64,000 nucleotides of DNA from NCBI GenBank assembly GCA_001899635.1, contig MKVQ01000016.1:355454-419453 (forward strand), read 5' to 3'. Position 1 is the stretch's first letter; the number at the start of each line of letters is the position of its first letter. Shown piece by piece: positions 34,798 to 43,669 of this stretch. This stretch comes from Myxococcales bacterium 68-20. GTDB lineage: Bacteria; Myxococcota_A; Polyangia; Polyangiales; Polyangiaceae. A model generated the notes under the pieces. That model worked only from the letters and a program-made list of their open reading frames with translations, was not told the origin of the DNA and did not search any database. A program made the translations under genes and the position numbers.

Positions 34798-36282
34798 TCA
34801 GTCCGGGGCGCACACCGCCCTGCGCGGCGGCGTCGACGGATCGAGGAAGTAGTCCGTGACGATCCCCCGGACGCAGTCACTATGAAGGAGCGCGACGTGA
34901 CCGCCGCCTTCGTAGGTGAGGAGGTGAGAGCCGTTCGCCAGCGCACCGACGAGACGCACGCCGTCTTCGTGGGGCGTGAGCGGATCGTACGTGGCCGCCA
35001 CGACGAGCATGGGCGCGGCCGACGGCGCCGAGATTGCCGGAGCGGGCTCTCGACGGTGAAAGGGCCAGCCCACCGCGAGCGCCCACGGGATCGACGCGCT
35101 GTTCGCCGAGCGTGCTCGCGCTCGAAGGGCGTCGAGCGACGAGCGCAGGTCGGCCATCTTCGTGCCGGGCGCGAAGGGCAGCTCGAGCGCCCCGATGGCG
35201 ATCTGGCCCTGTACGCCGTCGTCGTAGCTTCCGTCGGCGCGCTTGCCGGCGGCGGCATCTGCGCGTGCGTGAAGGGCGCTGCCGTCTCCTGCTTCGGCCT
35301 TCGCGAGGCCCGCGGCGAGCGAGCTCGGCTCGTCCGCGCGAAGCTCTGCAGTGATGGCCAGCGCGGCGTCGGTGCTCGAGAGCGAGCGCGAACCGTCGAC
35401 GAGGATCTCCCCGCGGGAAGCTCGCGCGAGGACGGCGTCGAACGCCTGCGCGACTGCAGCCCCTCCCTCGCCGCCGTGGAACGCGCAGGACGGATCCGCG
35501 CCGCACGTCGTGAAGAAGCGATCGAGCGCGGCGTCGTGGGCCTTCGCGCGAGACTCGATGCGGGCGAGATTGTCCGCCGGCAAGAAGACGGGCGCGTCGA
35601 GCACGAATGCGCCAACGCGATCGGGGAACAGCGTCGCGTAGGTCGCGCCGAGCCAGGTCCCGTGAGAGAGCCCGAGGTAGTCGAGCTTCGACTCACCGAG
35701 GGCCTCGCGAATGCGGTCGAGGTCCCGCGCTGCATTCTCCGTGTGGAGGCTCTCGAGCATCGCATCACCTGCGGAGGCACGGCAGCCTTCCGCGAGCGTT
35801 CTCGCGAGCTGCTCGAGGCGCGGGGCGGCGAGAGGCGTCTCGAGCGTGAGGTCCGCAGCACGCAGCTCGTCGAAGAACGCGTCATCGACGCATGCGAGCG
35901 GCGCGCTCCGTCCGACGCCGCGCCAGTCGAACGCCACCACGTCGTAGCGCTCGAACACACGCGCGAAGGCGAGGCGGAGCATCCCGTACTCGTCGACGAG
36001 ACGATCGACCATCGGTGCCCCCGGGCCACCGGGGTTGACGACGAGCGCTCCGAGGCGCGCCTCGGGATCCCTCGCCGGTGCGCGAATGACCGCGATCGGG
36101 ATCGTCGGTCCGCCTGGCGCCGAGTAGTCGACGGGGACGTTCACCGTCGTGCACTCGAACGTGTCGTGGCAGGGCTTCCACTCGGTCCTGCGTGCCCCAC
36201 TCGCAGCTTCGTCACCGTCGCAGCCCGCAGCGAACGCGAACGCCAACATGGCGACGAGCGCGCTCGTGCTGCGCGTCGCCAT
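34798..36282 (-). CDS. Exported alpha/beta hydrolase, TAP-like aminopeptidase
   Basis: A 494-residue lipoprotein hydrolase (signal AMLAFAFAAGC, Cys21). The layout fits the Streptomyces tripeptidyl-aminopeptidase/proteinase family: VVNPGGPG (81-88) at the oxyanion hole, FDWRGVGRS, the nucleophile elbow GLSHG with Ser206, the probable Asp in ATYDPLTPHEDG, and the His in GGGHVALL within a C-terminal TAP-like domain. It should cleave short peptides from N-termini or related esters or amides outside the cytoplasm. The ATG overlaps the stop of the NarL-type regulator by one base (TGATG), so the two are co-translated, which is unusual for a response regulator. Confidence 0.85.
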   Translation of the reverse strand: MATRSTSALVAMLAFAFAAGCDGDEAASGARRTEWKPCHDTFECTTVNVPVDYSAPGGPTIPIAVIRAPARDPEARLGALVVNPGGPGAPMVDRLVDEYGMLRLAFARVFERYDVVAFDWRGVGRSAPLACVDDAFFDELRAADLTLETPLAAPRLEQLARTLAEGCRASAGDAMLESLHTENAARDLDRIREALGESKLDYLGLSHGTWLGATYATLFPDRVGAFVLDAPVFLPADNLARIESRAKAHDAALDRFFTTCGADPSCAFHGGEGGAAVAQAFDAVLARASRGEILVDGSRSLSSTDAALAITAELRADEPSSLAAGLAKAEAGDGSALHARADAAAGKRADGSYDDGVQGQIAIGALELPFAPGTKMADLRSSLDALRARARSANSASIPWALAVGWPFHRREPAPAISAPSAAPMLVVAATYDPLTPHEDGVRLVGALANGSHLLTYEGGGHVALLHSDCVRGIVTDYFLDPSTPPRRAVCAPD

Positions 36283-36926
36283 CAGGCTCGCGGAAAGGCC
36301 AGCGACACAGCCTCGGTCTTCGAGCAGACGTGGAGCTTGCGGTACATGCTCCTCACGTGGTGCCGGACGGTGTTCACGCTCAGCGCGAGCAGGCTGGCGA
36401 CCTCGTCGTACGTTGCGCCCTTCGCGAAGAGCTCGATGATCTCCCGCTCGCGCTCACTGAGGCTCGATACGTCGGGCGCGGGCTCGAGCTCCCGCTTCTT
36501 CGGAGCTCGGACCCGGAAGTCGTCGAGCAGACGACGCGCGATCGTCGGCGAGATCGGGGCGCCGCCGTCGACGAGGACGCCGAGCGACTCGGCGACCCGG
36601 CCCGCGGAGGCGTCTCCCTTGAGGAGGTAGCCGCCTGCGCCGGCGGCGATCGCCTCGTACACGCGCTCGTCGTCGTCCCAGATCGTGAGGACGAGGACGC
36701 TCATCCCGCGCTCGACGGCGACGGGGATGAGCGGCAACGCGCTCCCGTCGCGCAGCTCGAGATCGAAGACACCGACCACGGCATTGGTGGTCTGGATCGC
36801 CTTGCGGGCGCTGGTCAGGTCCGCGGCTTCGGCGACGACCGAGAAGCGCGCGCTTGCCTCGATCTGCTCGACGACGCCGCGACGGACGACGGGGTCGTCT
36901 TCCAGTACAACCACTGCGTCAGACAC
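36282..36926 (-). CDS. NarL/LuxR-family response regulator
   Basis: A 214-residue two-domain regulator. The receiver has acidic residues LEDD (8-11), phosphoacceptor D55 in GVFDLELRDG and K103 in YLLKGD. The C-terminal helix-turn-helix is of the LuxR type: LSEREREIIELFAKGATYDE, then SVNTVRHHVRSMYRKLHV. The GTG at 36926 was chosen because it begins at the receiver's first strand; an upstream extension has no ribosome site. It is divergent from a sensor kinase, 49 bases away, whose second module is of the NarX/DegS type, the normal partner for this regulator class. The shared spacer contains ccacc-a-ggtgg (36948-36958), a possible operator. Confidence 0.9.
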   Translation of the reverse strand: MSDAVVVLEDDPVVRRGVVEQIEASARFSVVAEAADLTSARKAIQTTNAVVGVFDLELRDGSALPLIPVAVERGMSVLVLTIWDDDERVYEAIAAGAGGYLLKGDASAGRVAESLGVLVDGGAPISPTIARRLLDDFRVRAPKKRELEPAPDVSSLSEREREIIELFAKGATYDEVASLLALSVNTVRHHVRSMYRKLHVCSKTEAVSLAFPRA

Positions 36927-36975
36927 GCGCGGGATCTTATACTGCCGCCACCAGGTGGTGGAAGTAGCGGTCGCC

Positions 36976-39321
36976 ATGCATCCAGCGGATGACGCGCTCG
37001 AGCGGGCATTTCGTTCCGAGCGCGCCGAGACGATGCGCACGCGGCTGCGCTGGCTCTGGGGCATGACCTTCGCGGTCTGGGTCCTCAGCTTCGTCGCGTT
37101 CGATCCCGCGTCCTTCTCGTCACGTGCGCACGCCGCCGCCGTCCGCGGTCCGGAATGTGCGGTCGCGCTTGCGCTCTGGCTGTGGCTCCGCAAGCCCAGA
37201 GACCTCCGCGCGCTCGAGCTAGCTACGATCGTCGCGTTGACCGTCGTGTCCGCCGTGACGGCGTACGGCCTCTCGCTCGTGCCCCCCGGCAAGCTGCCAT
37301 TCAAGGCCGCGAGCTTCTCGATCTCGATGCTCGTCGCCTGTTCGCTCGCCTCCCTCCGGTGGCAGGCAACCGCCGCGACCGGGCTCTTGACGGTCCTTGC
37401 GCTGTCGACGCTGCGCTTCCGGGGCGAGAACGACGTCTTCATGGCCACGATGACCGTCTTCGGGTTCGCCTACCTGGCGCTCATCGCGGCGGCGGTGGCG
37501 CGCGACCGTCTCGTCAAACGCGAGCTCCAGAGCCGGCTCGCACTGGCCGAAGCGAACACGAAGCTCCGCCGTGACGACGAGCTGCGACGGCGACTCTTCA
37601 CGAACCTCAGCCATGATCTCCGCACGCCTCTCGCGGTCGTACGCGGCGAGGCAGAGCTCCTCCGCAAGACGGCTCGCTCGGACGACGAAGTCGATGCGCT
37701 GAGCCGGATCGGATCGAACGCACGGGCGCTCGCGAGCCTCGCCGATCAGCTGCTCGACCTCGCACGCCTCGAGGCCGGACAGCTGACGCATCGGCCGCGG
37801 AGCTGCGACGTCACCGGCGTGGCGCGCGAGGTGGCCGCGCTGCTCGCGCCTCCGGCCAGGCAAGGTGCGCGCGTCGTGGTGACCTCGAAGGCAGAAGCCA
37901 CACCGAGCGTCGTCGCGCTCGTCGATCCAGAGCACCTCGCCCGCATCCTCACGAACCTCGTCGCCAACGGCCTCCGGCACGCCCGCACCACCGTGACGCT
38001 GGCGCAGCGCCGTGAGGGCGATCGCGTCGTCATCGACGTCATCGACGACGGGCCCGGCGTGCCCGAGGACAGACGCGAGGTCATCTTCCAGCGCTTCGTC
38101 TCGTTCGACTCGGACGGGAGCACCGCGTCGGGGATCGGGCTCCCCCTCGCCCGCGAGCTCGCGATCACGAACGGCGGATCGCTCGAGCTGCTCGGCGACT
38201 CGCAGGCGACGACGTTCCGCTTGACGCTCCCCGCGAGCAACCAGCCTCCCGACGCGCATGAAGCCATTGCCGACGCGCTGAAAGACACGGCGCCGCCGCC
38301 CGAGACGAGCCCCTCCGGGCGCGCGGCGGTGATGTCACGCCCGGGCGCGCGACACCGGCTCCTCGTCGTCGAGGACAACCCCGACATGGCGGCGATGCTT
38401 TGCCGCGTCCTCGGACATCGATTCGACGTCGAGCATGCCGCGAGCGTGTCGGACGCGCGCGTCCACCTCGAAGACGCGACGGCGCCGGTCGATGCCGTCC
38501 TCTCGGACGTCCTCCTCCCGGATGGGACCGGGTACGAGGTCCTCGCGGCCGTGCGCAGTCGGCGCGATCTCGAAGCGCTGCCGTTCTTGCTCGTCTCCGC
38601 CCTCGGTGAGCCCGAGGAGCGCGTGCGCGGTCTCGACGCGGGCGCTGACGACTACGTGGCCAAGCCCTTTGCGCCCGAGGAGCTCGAGACCCGGATCACC
38701 AGAGCGATCGAGCGAGCCGAAGCCCGGAGGCGCGCGATCGACGCACAGCGCGAGGCGCTCCTGATGGAGATCCACGACGGCGTCAGCGCGAGCCTGTCCC
38801 GCGCAGCGATGCTCCTCGCAGATCGCCGCACCGCCACGACGTCTGCGCAGCGTGCGCGCGAGGCGATCGCCGACGGCCTCGAAGAGGTGCGCGCGATCGC
38901 GAAGCTCCTCGCTCCGCGCGCGAGCTCGTTCGACATCCTCTGCGCCGAGGTGAGACGCGCGATAGCCGACGCATGCGCGGCCGCTTCGATCCGGTTCGAG
39001 CTCGAGACGAACGCTCCGCCGGAGGTCATCCCCCTTTCAGCGCCGGTCGCCCATGCGCTTCGGCGCGCCGCACGCGAAGCGACGACGAACATCCTCAAGC
39101 ACTCCGGGGCACGAAGCGTGAAGTGCCGCCTCGTCACCACCGTCGACGCGTTCGTCCTCTCGATCGAGGACGATGGGCGCGGCTACCCGCACGCGATCGA
39201 GAACGGCCAGGGCCTCGGCATCATGGAGCGTCGAGCCACGCGCCTCGGAGGCCACGTCGAGAGAGGCAACCGCCCCGAAGGCGGCGCATTCGTTCGCGTG
39301 ACGATCCCTCGTGAGCGCTGA
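36976..39321 (+). CDS. Hybrid sensor with two histidine kinase modules
   Basis: A 781-residue membrane sensor. About five to six hydrophobic segments occupy residues 27-175. A HisKA-type kinase follows: H213 in TNLSHDLRTPLAVV, N-box NLVANGLRHA, G boxes DDGPGVPED and GIGLPLA. A receiver domain lies at about 460-575 (D511 in VLSDVLLPDG, K563 in YVAKPF). Then a second kinase of the NarX/DegS class (HisKA_3): H600 in LLMEIHDGVSASL and a second ATPase with ATTNILKHSG and DDGRG. Two kinase classes in one chain with a receiver between them is uncommon. The start ATG is at 36976. The divergent NarL-type regulator is the likely target of the second module. Confidence 0.9.
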   Translation: MHPADDALERAFRSERAETMRTRLRWLWGMTFAVWVLSFVAFDPASFSSRAHAAAVRGPECAVALALWLWLRKPRDLRALELATIVALTVVSAVTAYGLSLVPPGKLPFKAASFSISMLVACSLASLRWQATAATGLLTVLALSTLRFRGENDVFMATMTVFGFAYLALIAAAVARDRLVKRELQSRLALAEANTKLRRDDELRRRLFTNLSHDLRTPLAVVRGEAELLRKTARSDDEVDALSRIGSNARALASLADQLLDLARLEAGQLTHRPRSCDVTGVAREVAALLAPPARQGARVVVTSKAEATPSVVALVDPEHLARILTNLVANGLRHARTTVTLAQRREGDRVVIDVIDDGPGVPEDRREVIFQRFVSFDSDGSTASGIGLPLARELAITNGGSLELLGDSQATTFRLTLPASNQPPDAHEAIADALKDTAPPPETSPSGRAAVMSRPGARHRLLVVEDNPDMAAMLCRVLGHRFDVEHAASVSDARVHLEDATAPVDAVLSDVLLPDGTGYEVLAAVRSRRDLEALPFLLVSALGEPEERVRGLDAGADDYVAKPFAPEELETRITRAIERAEARRRAIDAQREALLMEIHDGVSASLSRAAMLLADRRTATTSAQRAREAIADGLEEVRAIAKLLAPRASSFDILCAEVRRAIADACAAASIRFELETNAPPEVIPLSAPVAHALRRAAREATTNILKHSGARSVKCRLVTTVDAFVLSIEDDGRGYPHAIENGQGLGIMERRATRLGGHVERGNRPEGGAFVRVTIPRER

Positions 39322-39357
39322 GGCGACGACGCGGCAAGCGACGAGGCGGCGTCTATC

Positions 39358-40095
39358 TCACTCGACGACGTGGAAGACCAGGTCGTGCCGCACGCCACCG
39401 CCGAGGACGGAGACGGTCGTGGTACCGGGGTGGTTCGCCCGCGCGTATTCGGCCGGCGCCGATCCCGCGAGCCGAACGCGCGGACCGACGACCTGCTCGT
39501 TCTCGTAAGCGCCCTGGATCGCGGCGCTGGTCGCGATCAGCGCCTCGCCGCTCGCAGAGCGCGGCGTCGTGCGGATCTCGACGTCGCTGTCGACGGCGAG
39601 CTCGAAGGTGCCGCTGGCCGTCGGAGCGATGGTTCCCGGCGAGCCGTCTCGCGAGGAGGTCGCCATGACGACCGTCTCGAGCGATGCCGCATCACGCACC
39701 TTGACCGTGATCCGATCGAACACCGTTCCGGTCCAGTCGTCGAAGACCTCGAGGTCGGCGTCGCCGGCGGCCTTCGTGATGACCGCGATCCCATCGCGGC
39801 AACCTTTGTGACCGATGAAGCGGCACCGCGTGCTCACCTCGAAGTCGGCGACGTTCGGCGCCGTCGAGCGGACCTGGAAAGCGACGCGCGGGTGAACTCC
39901 GTGCACGTCGATGTCGAGGAGCGATCCGGCGAGGACCTCGCGATCGATCGAGCAGCCCGAGCAAGCGCCGACAGTGGCGTACTCGAACCGCAAGGTGCCG
40001 AGCTGCCCCTCGATGCCGGGTCGCTCGTCACCGCAGGCGGCAACCGACAACGCGGCGAAGGCAATCACGGGGAGAGAGAAGCGGCGAAGGAACAT
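39358..40095 (-). CDS. Unknown lipoprotein
   Basis: A 245-residue exported lipoprotein (signal LPVIAFAALSVAAC, Cys21). The rest is beta-rich, with two similar parts of about 100 residues each that look like Ig-like or bacterial surface sandwich domains (RVAFQVRSTAPNVADFEVST; GTFELAVDSDVEIRTTPRSA). A CSGCS motif near residue 45 and Cys pairs suggest disulfides. No family was recognised. It is convergent with the sensor kinase gene and stands alone. Confidence 0.72.
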   Translation of the reverse strand: MFLRRFSLPVIAFAALSVAACGDERPGIEGQLGTLRFEYATVGACSGCSIDREVLAGSLLDIDVHGVHPRVAFQVRSTAPNVADFEVSTRCRFIGHKGCRDGIAVITKAAGDADLEVFDDWTGTVFDRITVKVRDAASLETVVMATSSRDGSPGTIAPTASGTFELAVDSDVEIRTTPRSASGEALIATSAAIQGAYENEQVVGPRVRLAGSAPAEYARANHPGTTTVSVLGGGVRHDLVFHVVE

Positions 40096-40487
40096 GACAA
40101 GTAGGAGGCGAAGTAGTCGCCCTCCTTACCACCGGAGCAAGCGCCGTTCCACGTGAGATCGGCGCCAGGAGAGCGCAAGATTCCGATGCTGGCGATGCAC
40201 CCATCGTTTCACTGTGAACGAATGGATACGGTACGTCCGTGAGCGAGGATCGTCGCCTTCGACATGGGTATACGTCCAGAATCCGCCGGAATCGCAGCCC
40301 CATCGAGCCGACCGGCGCCGATTCCCGAGGCACCTCGGCGGCCCTCACGATGCGCGCGCCGCGATCGGTCGATGGGCGTGAGGCGACCGATTTCATTGGC
40401 CTTTGTCGTCCACCGCGGGTGGCGGGCGTTCGCGAGCGCATGCCTCGGCTTGACTCCGCGAGTGTGCCCCGGCATCAGCGTGGCGGG
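40096..40487. other. Intergenic region, 390 bases
   Basis: Divergent spacer between two lipoprotein genes; it should hold both promoters. AT-richer around 40175-40290. No repeat, RNA gene or convincing open frame was seen. Confidence 0.5.
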
Positions 40488-40874
40488 ATGAGACGCCAGC
40501 TCCTTGCTCTGGGCGCTGCTCCGTTGGGGGTACTCGTCGTCTACGCCTGCGGGGACCCGTCTCACGTGTACGAGGGGCGACTCTTCGTGGAGCACCGCGC
40601 GTGCCTCGGGACGACCGCAAGCGTCGATGTCGTCGAGGGCGAACGTGCCGGCAACTGCGGACCGACTTGCCTCGCGCAGCCGCTCGCGGATGGCGGCCGG
40701 ACGATCTACGTCTCGACGATGTGCGCGCCGTACCCGTTCGCGTTCGACGCCTCCGGCAGCGATCCGGCGTGCACACCGGCGCTCGACGCGCTCGCGCGCA
40801 ACGACACCTGTCTCGCCGACGGCGGCTCGTCGAGCCCGCCGCCACCCCCGCCGGCAGACGCCGGCGGCGACTGA
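40488..40874 (+). CDS. Small Cys-rich lipoprotein, unknown
   Basis: A 128-residue exported protein. LLALGAAPLGVLVVYAC is a lipoprotein signal. The mature part has six cysteines in about 70 residues (HRACLGT, GNCGPTCLA, STMCAPY, PACTPA, DTCLAD), so it is likely disulfide-stabilised, and ends in a poly-Pro tail followed by DAGGD. The ATG at 40488 was chosen as it starts the signal peptide; upstream in-frame extensions lack coding character. No family recognised. Confidence 0.65.
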   Translation: MRRQLLALGAAPLGVLVVYACGDPSHVYEGRLFVEHRACLGTTASVDVVEGERAGNCGPTCLAQPLADGGRTIYVSTMCAPYPFAFDASGSDPACTPALDALARNDTCLADGGSSSPPPPPPADAGGD

Positions 40875-40884
40875 TTTCGAGCAG

Positions 40885-41871
40885 TCAGCGGCGGAGGAGC
40901 GCGCGAAGCGCGGCGAGCGGATCGAAGCCGAGCGTGCTCGACACGTCGCGAGCGCCCACGGCCTCCCCGAGGCGCTTTCGCGCGTGGGCCATGAACGGCT
41001 CGAGCTTGCGAAGCGTGCTGCTCTGACCGGCGACCGCACGGAAGCTCTCGAAGGCGAAGCGTGCCCCGTCGGCGCCGAGCGCGAGACGGATCCCGACCGG
41101 CATCGGCGAGAGGATGATGTCTCGCACGACCGCGGCTCGTCCCCACGCGCCCGGTCGTGCGTCGACCTGGAGCTCGCGGAAGCGATCGACCTCGGCGAAG
41201 CATCCCATCGCCACCGGCGCGTATTGCTCCTCCACGGCGCGCGCGACGTGACGGTAGTCGCGCCGCCAGTCGCCGGAGATGAGGCCCATGCGGAGCCGCA
41301 CGTCCTCCGGTCCTGCGAGGACGTCGAAGGCATCGCCGCGCCGGCGAGCGACGCCCGCGGTCCAGAGATCGCCCTCACGGAAGACACCGAGCACCATCGC
41401 ATGCCCGTCCGGACAGACCGTGTCGAGCGCGCGGCGCACCATCGTCTCGGTCGGCTGCGGGACCCCATGCAGGCGCATCGGCCAGCGCTCGATCGCGCCC
41501 TCCTGCATCATCTCGCGCGCGATCGTGACGACGAGGAGCGCCTGCGCCGTGAGGTCGTCGGTCCGGCGCAGCCTCGCACCGAAGCGCTCCATGATCTCCT
41601 CGAGCGCGCCGCTCTCGGCCGAGAGCGCCCAGCTCGCGTGATGCGCCTCCGCAAGCTCCGCGAGCGGTATGGGCCACGGCCCACGCGGATCGAGCCTGCC
41701 GGTCCGCGTATGGAGGAGCTTTCGGAGGCGACCGCCTTCGTGGATCGCGATCACACCGCCGCGCGGGCGCGTCAGCTCGCGATCGGGCGTCGCCCGCGGC
41801 TTCCACAGGTGGAGAAAGCGCGTCCAGGTCTCGGTCGTCCAGCCCTCGAAGCGCACGTCGGGGGTGAGCAC
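40885..41871 (-). CDS. Conserved-looking cytoplasmic protein, unknown
   Basis: A 328-residue protein without signal peptide or membrane segment. It has the composition of a real, folded protein (GWTTETWTRFLHLWKPRATP; RGDAFDVLAGPEDVRLRMGL) but no motif I can assign. GTG start at 41871. Convergent with the small lipoprotein gene, 10 bases away, and divergent from a small membrane protein gene. Confidence 0.65.
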   Translation of the reverse strand: MLTPDVRFEGWTTETWTRFLHLWKPRATPDRELTRPRGGVIAIHEGGRLRKLLHTRTGRLDPRGPWPIPLAELAEAHHASWALSAESGALEEIMERFGARLRRTDDLTAQALLVVTIAREMMQEGAIERWPMRLHGVPQPTETMVRRALDTVCPDGHAMVLGVFREGDLWTAGVARRRGDAFDVLAGPEDVRLRMGLISGDWRRDYRHVARAVEEQYAPVAMGCFAEVDRFRELQVDARPGAWGRAAVVRDIILSPMPVGIRLALGADGARFAFESFRAVAGQSSTLRKLEPFMAHARKRLGEAVGARDVSSTLGFDPLAALRALLRR

Positions 41872-42119
41872 GCCCCTACGCTACCTGCCGCCCCGGCAAG
41901 CGCGGTCGACTTTTTGGCGGGAGGACGTGAGCCGCGCGCTCAGCCGCGCTGCCGGAGGTTCGTCGAGACGCTCGACCGAGCGGCCGCCTCGCTTTGTCGC
42001 CCTGCGATCCACATGGTCTACTGTCCTCGCCTGCGGGGAGGGCTCGCGCCCGAACCACCCAATGGGCTCTTCGGCCCTCGTCGAGAGGACTCTCGACCCA
42101 ACGAAGCAAGGAGCAGTCG

Positions 42120-42692
42120 ATGCAAGGAGGATGGCAGCCGCCGCCCGGTGGCGGAGGATACGGTCCGCCGGGAAGTTACGGGGCACCACCGACGGCAGGC
42201 GGCTACGGCGGCGCTCCATCCCAGATGCCGGGCCACGCGCCGCCGGGTCCGTACGGGGCTCCGCAGGGCGGGCCTCCCGGGATGCAGGGGATCACACCCC
42301 AGTACGGCACCTACGAGTTCAACCCCTACGAGAACTCGATCATCGAGAAGACCGCGAGCCGCGCGAAGCTCTGGGGAATCATCTCCACCACGATTGGAGC
42401 GCTCCAGATCGTCGGGAGCTGCGGCATGTTCGCGAGCGCGCACCTTGCGACCTATCTCCCGGCGGGCATCGTCGCGATCGTCGTCGGCGTGACGTTCATC
42501 GGCGCAGGCAACTCGCTGAAGGCCGTCGTCACGACGCAGGGCAACGATCTCATGCACCTGATGCAGGCGATGCAGAAGATGAGCAGCGCCTTCATCATCG
42601 AGATCGTCTGCGCGGTCATCGGTTTCGTCCTGGCCGTCGTCGCCATGATCATCGTCATGTTCGTCCTCGTCGCGGCCGCGGCCACGTCGTAA
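42120..42692 (+). CDS. Small membrane protein with Gly/Pro/Tyr-rich N-terminus
   Basis: A 190-residue protein. Residues 1-65 are a low-complexity Gln/Pro/Gly/Tyr tail (YGPPGSYGAPPTAGGYGGAP), presumably cytoplasmic. Three hydrophobic segments follow at about 88-108, 112-130 and 160-188, with a Gln/Met-rich helix between the last two. AAGGAG lies 7 nt before the ATG at 42120, a good ribosome site. Such tails are common in small actinobacterial and myxobacterial membrane proteins of unknown role. The next gene begins 11 nt after its stop. Confidence 0.7.
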   Translation: MQGGWQPPPGGGGYGPPGSYGAPPTAGGYGGAPSQMPGHAPPGPYGAPQGGPPGMQGITPQYGTYEFNPYENSIIEKTASRAKLWGIISTTIGALQIVGSCGMFASAHLATYLPAGIVAIVVGVTFIGAGNSLKAVVTTQGNDLMHLMQAMQKMSSAFIIEIVCAVIGFVLAVVAMIIVMFVLVAAAATS

Positions 42693-42703
42693 GAGTCACG
42701 GTC

Positions 42704-43669
42704 ATGACCGTCACAGCCGAGTCGCTGTTCGCCGAGCTCTTCCTTCCGCTCTACCCCGAAGACGCAAGGAGCGACCTCGGTCGCGCGCGAAGCGAGGACG
42801 CAAACCCGGCCGACAACCCGAACATCGTCGCGCACCTCGACGAGGCCGCGCGCATCTTCGTCGAGATGGCGCCCACGGCGCTCGGCGTGGCCGCGAGCAC
42901 GCTCGACCTCGATTTCAGCGATGCGAGCGTCCATCGCCTGAGCGTGGCGCTCACGCCGGAGCGACGCGATCGTCTCGTCGGGCAGGGGGCGCGAGGCACA
43001 CCGGACAACGTCCTCTTCAACTTCGTCGTGCACGGAGCGGCGTATGTCGGTGCCTGCATCGTGCGCTCTCACGGCGGGACGTGGGCAGTGCGGCGTCCGC
43101 TCTGGGAGAGCCTCGTCCACCTCGTGTCGCGCGCCGGCGAGGCTGACCTGCCGGTGTTCCACTGGTGGCTGAAGTCGCTCGCCGATCCGAGCGGGGACTC
43201 GGCCCAGCCCTCGCTCGCGGATCGGTACCGCGCCTACGTCGAGGTGCCCTGCGCGAAGCCGGAAGAGCTGCCCATCATTGCGCCGCCCGACCGGGCACTT
43301 CCGAAGATCGCGAAGGGGGTCCGCTACGACCTCTTCTACAAGTACCTCAAGGCGCACCTTCCGGAGCTCCGCGACGTGGGCGAGGCCTTCCCCTCCCCCG
43401 AGCGCTTCGCCGACTACGAGCTCGCGTCGCTCTCGTTCGACCTCGTCGGCGACGGGCGCATGCTCGTCATCCACGGACCGACGAAGCACGGACTCCACGC
43501 GTTCTGGCTCACGAAGGAAGGCTTCGAGAAGGGCGCCTTCTGGCCCTGCGATTCGTTCCCCGCACCGATGCTCCGCGTGAAGGGCACCGGGCCGGACCAG
43601 AAGATCGAGGTCCTCCTCTCGCGTGACGGAAAGCAATCCGTCATCGAGCTCCTCTGGTGGGGTCCGTGA
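42704..43669 (+). CDS. Unknown cytoplasmic protein in kinase unit
   Basis: A 321-residue soluble protein of unrecognised family. It has no signal peptide; features include a Trp-rich middle (LPVFHWWLKSLADPSGDS) and a conserved-looking C-terminal beta-rich segment ending IELLWWGP. It starts 11 nt after the small membrane protein gene, and its stop overlaps the start of the NtrY-like kinase in a GTGA arrangement, so the three are probably one transcript. Confidence 0.68.
   Translation: MTVTAESLFAELFLPLYPEDARSDLGRARSEDANPADNPNIVAHLDEAARIFVEMAPTALGVAASTLDLDFSDASVHRLSVALTPERRDRLVGQGARGTPDNVLFNFVVHGAAYVGACIVRSHGGTWAVRRPLWESLVHLVSRAGEADLPVFHWWLKSLADPSGDSAQPSLADRYRAYVEVPCAKPEELPIIAPPDRALPKIAKGVRYDLFYKYLKAHLPELRDVGEAFPSPERFADYELASLSFDLVGDGRMLVIHGPTKHGLHAFWLTKEGFEKGAFWPCDSFPAPMLRVKGTGPDQKIEVLLSRDGKQSVIELLWWGP

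Noticed and set aside
36948-36958. Palindrome ccaccaggtgg as a proven operator
   Set aside because: It is a short 11-bp palindrome in a 49-bp divergent spacer; suggestive, but too short to call alone. Mentioned only in the regulator entry.
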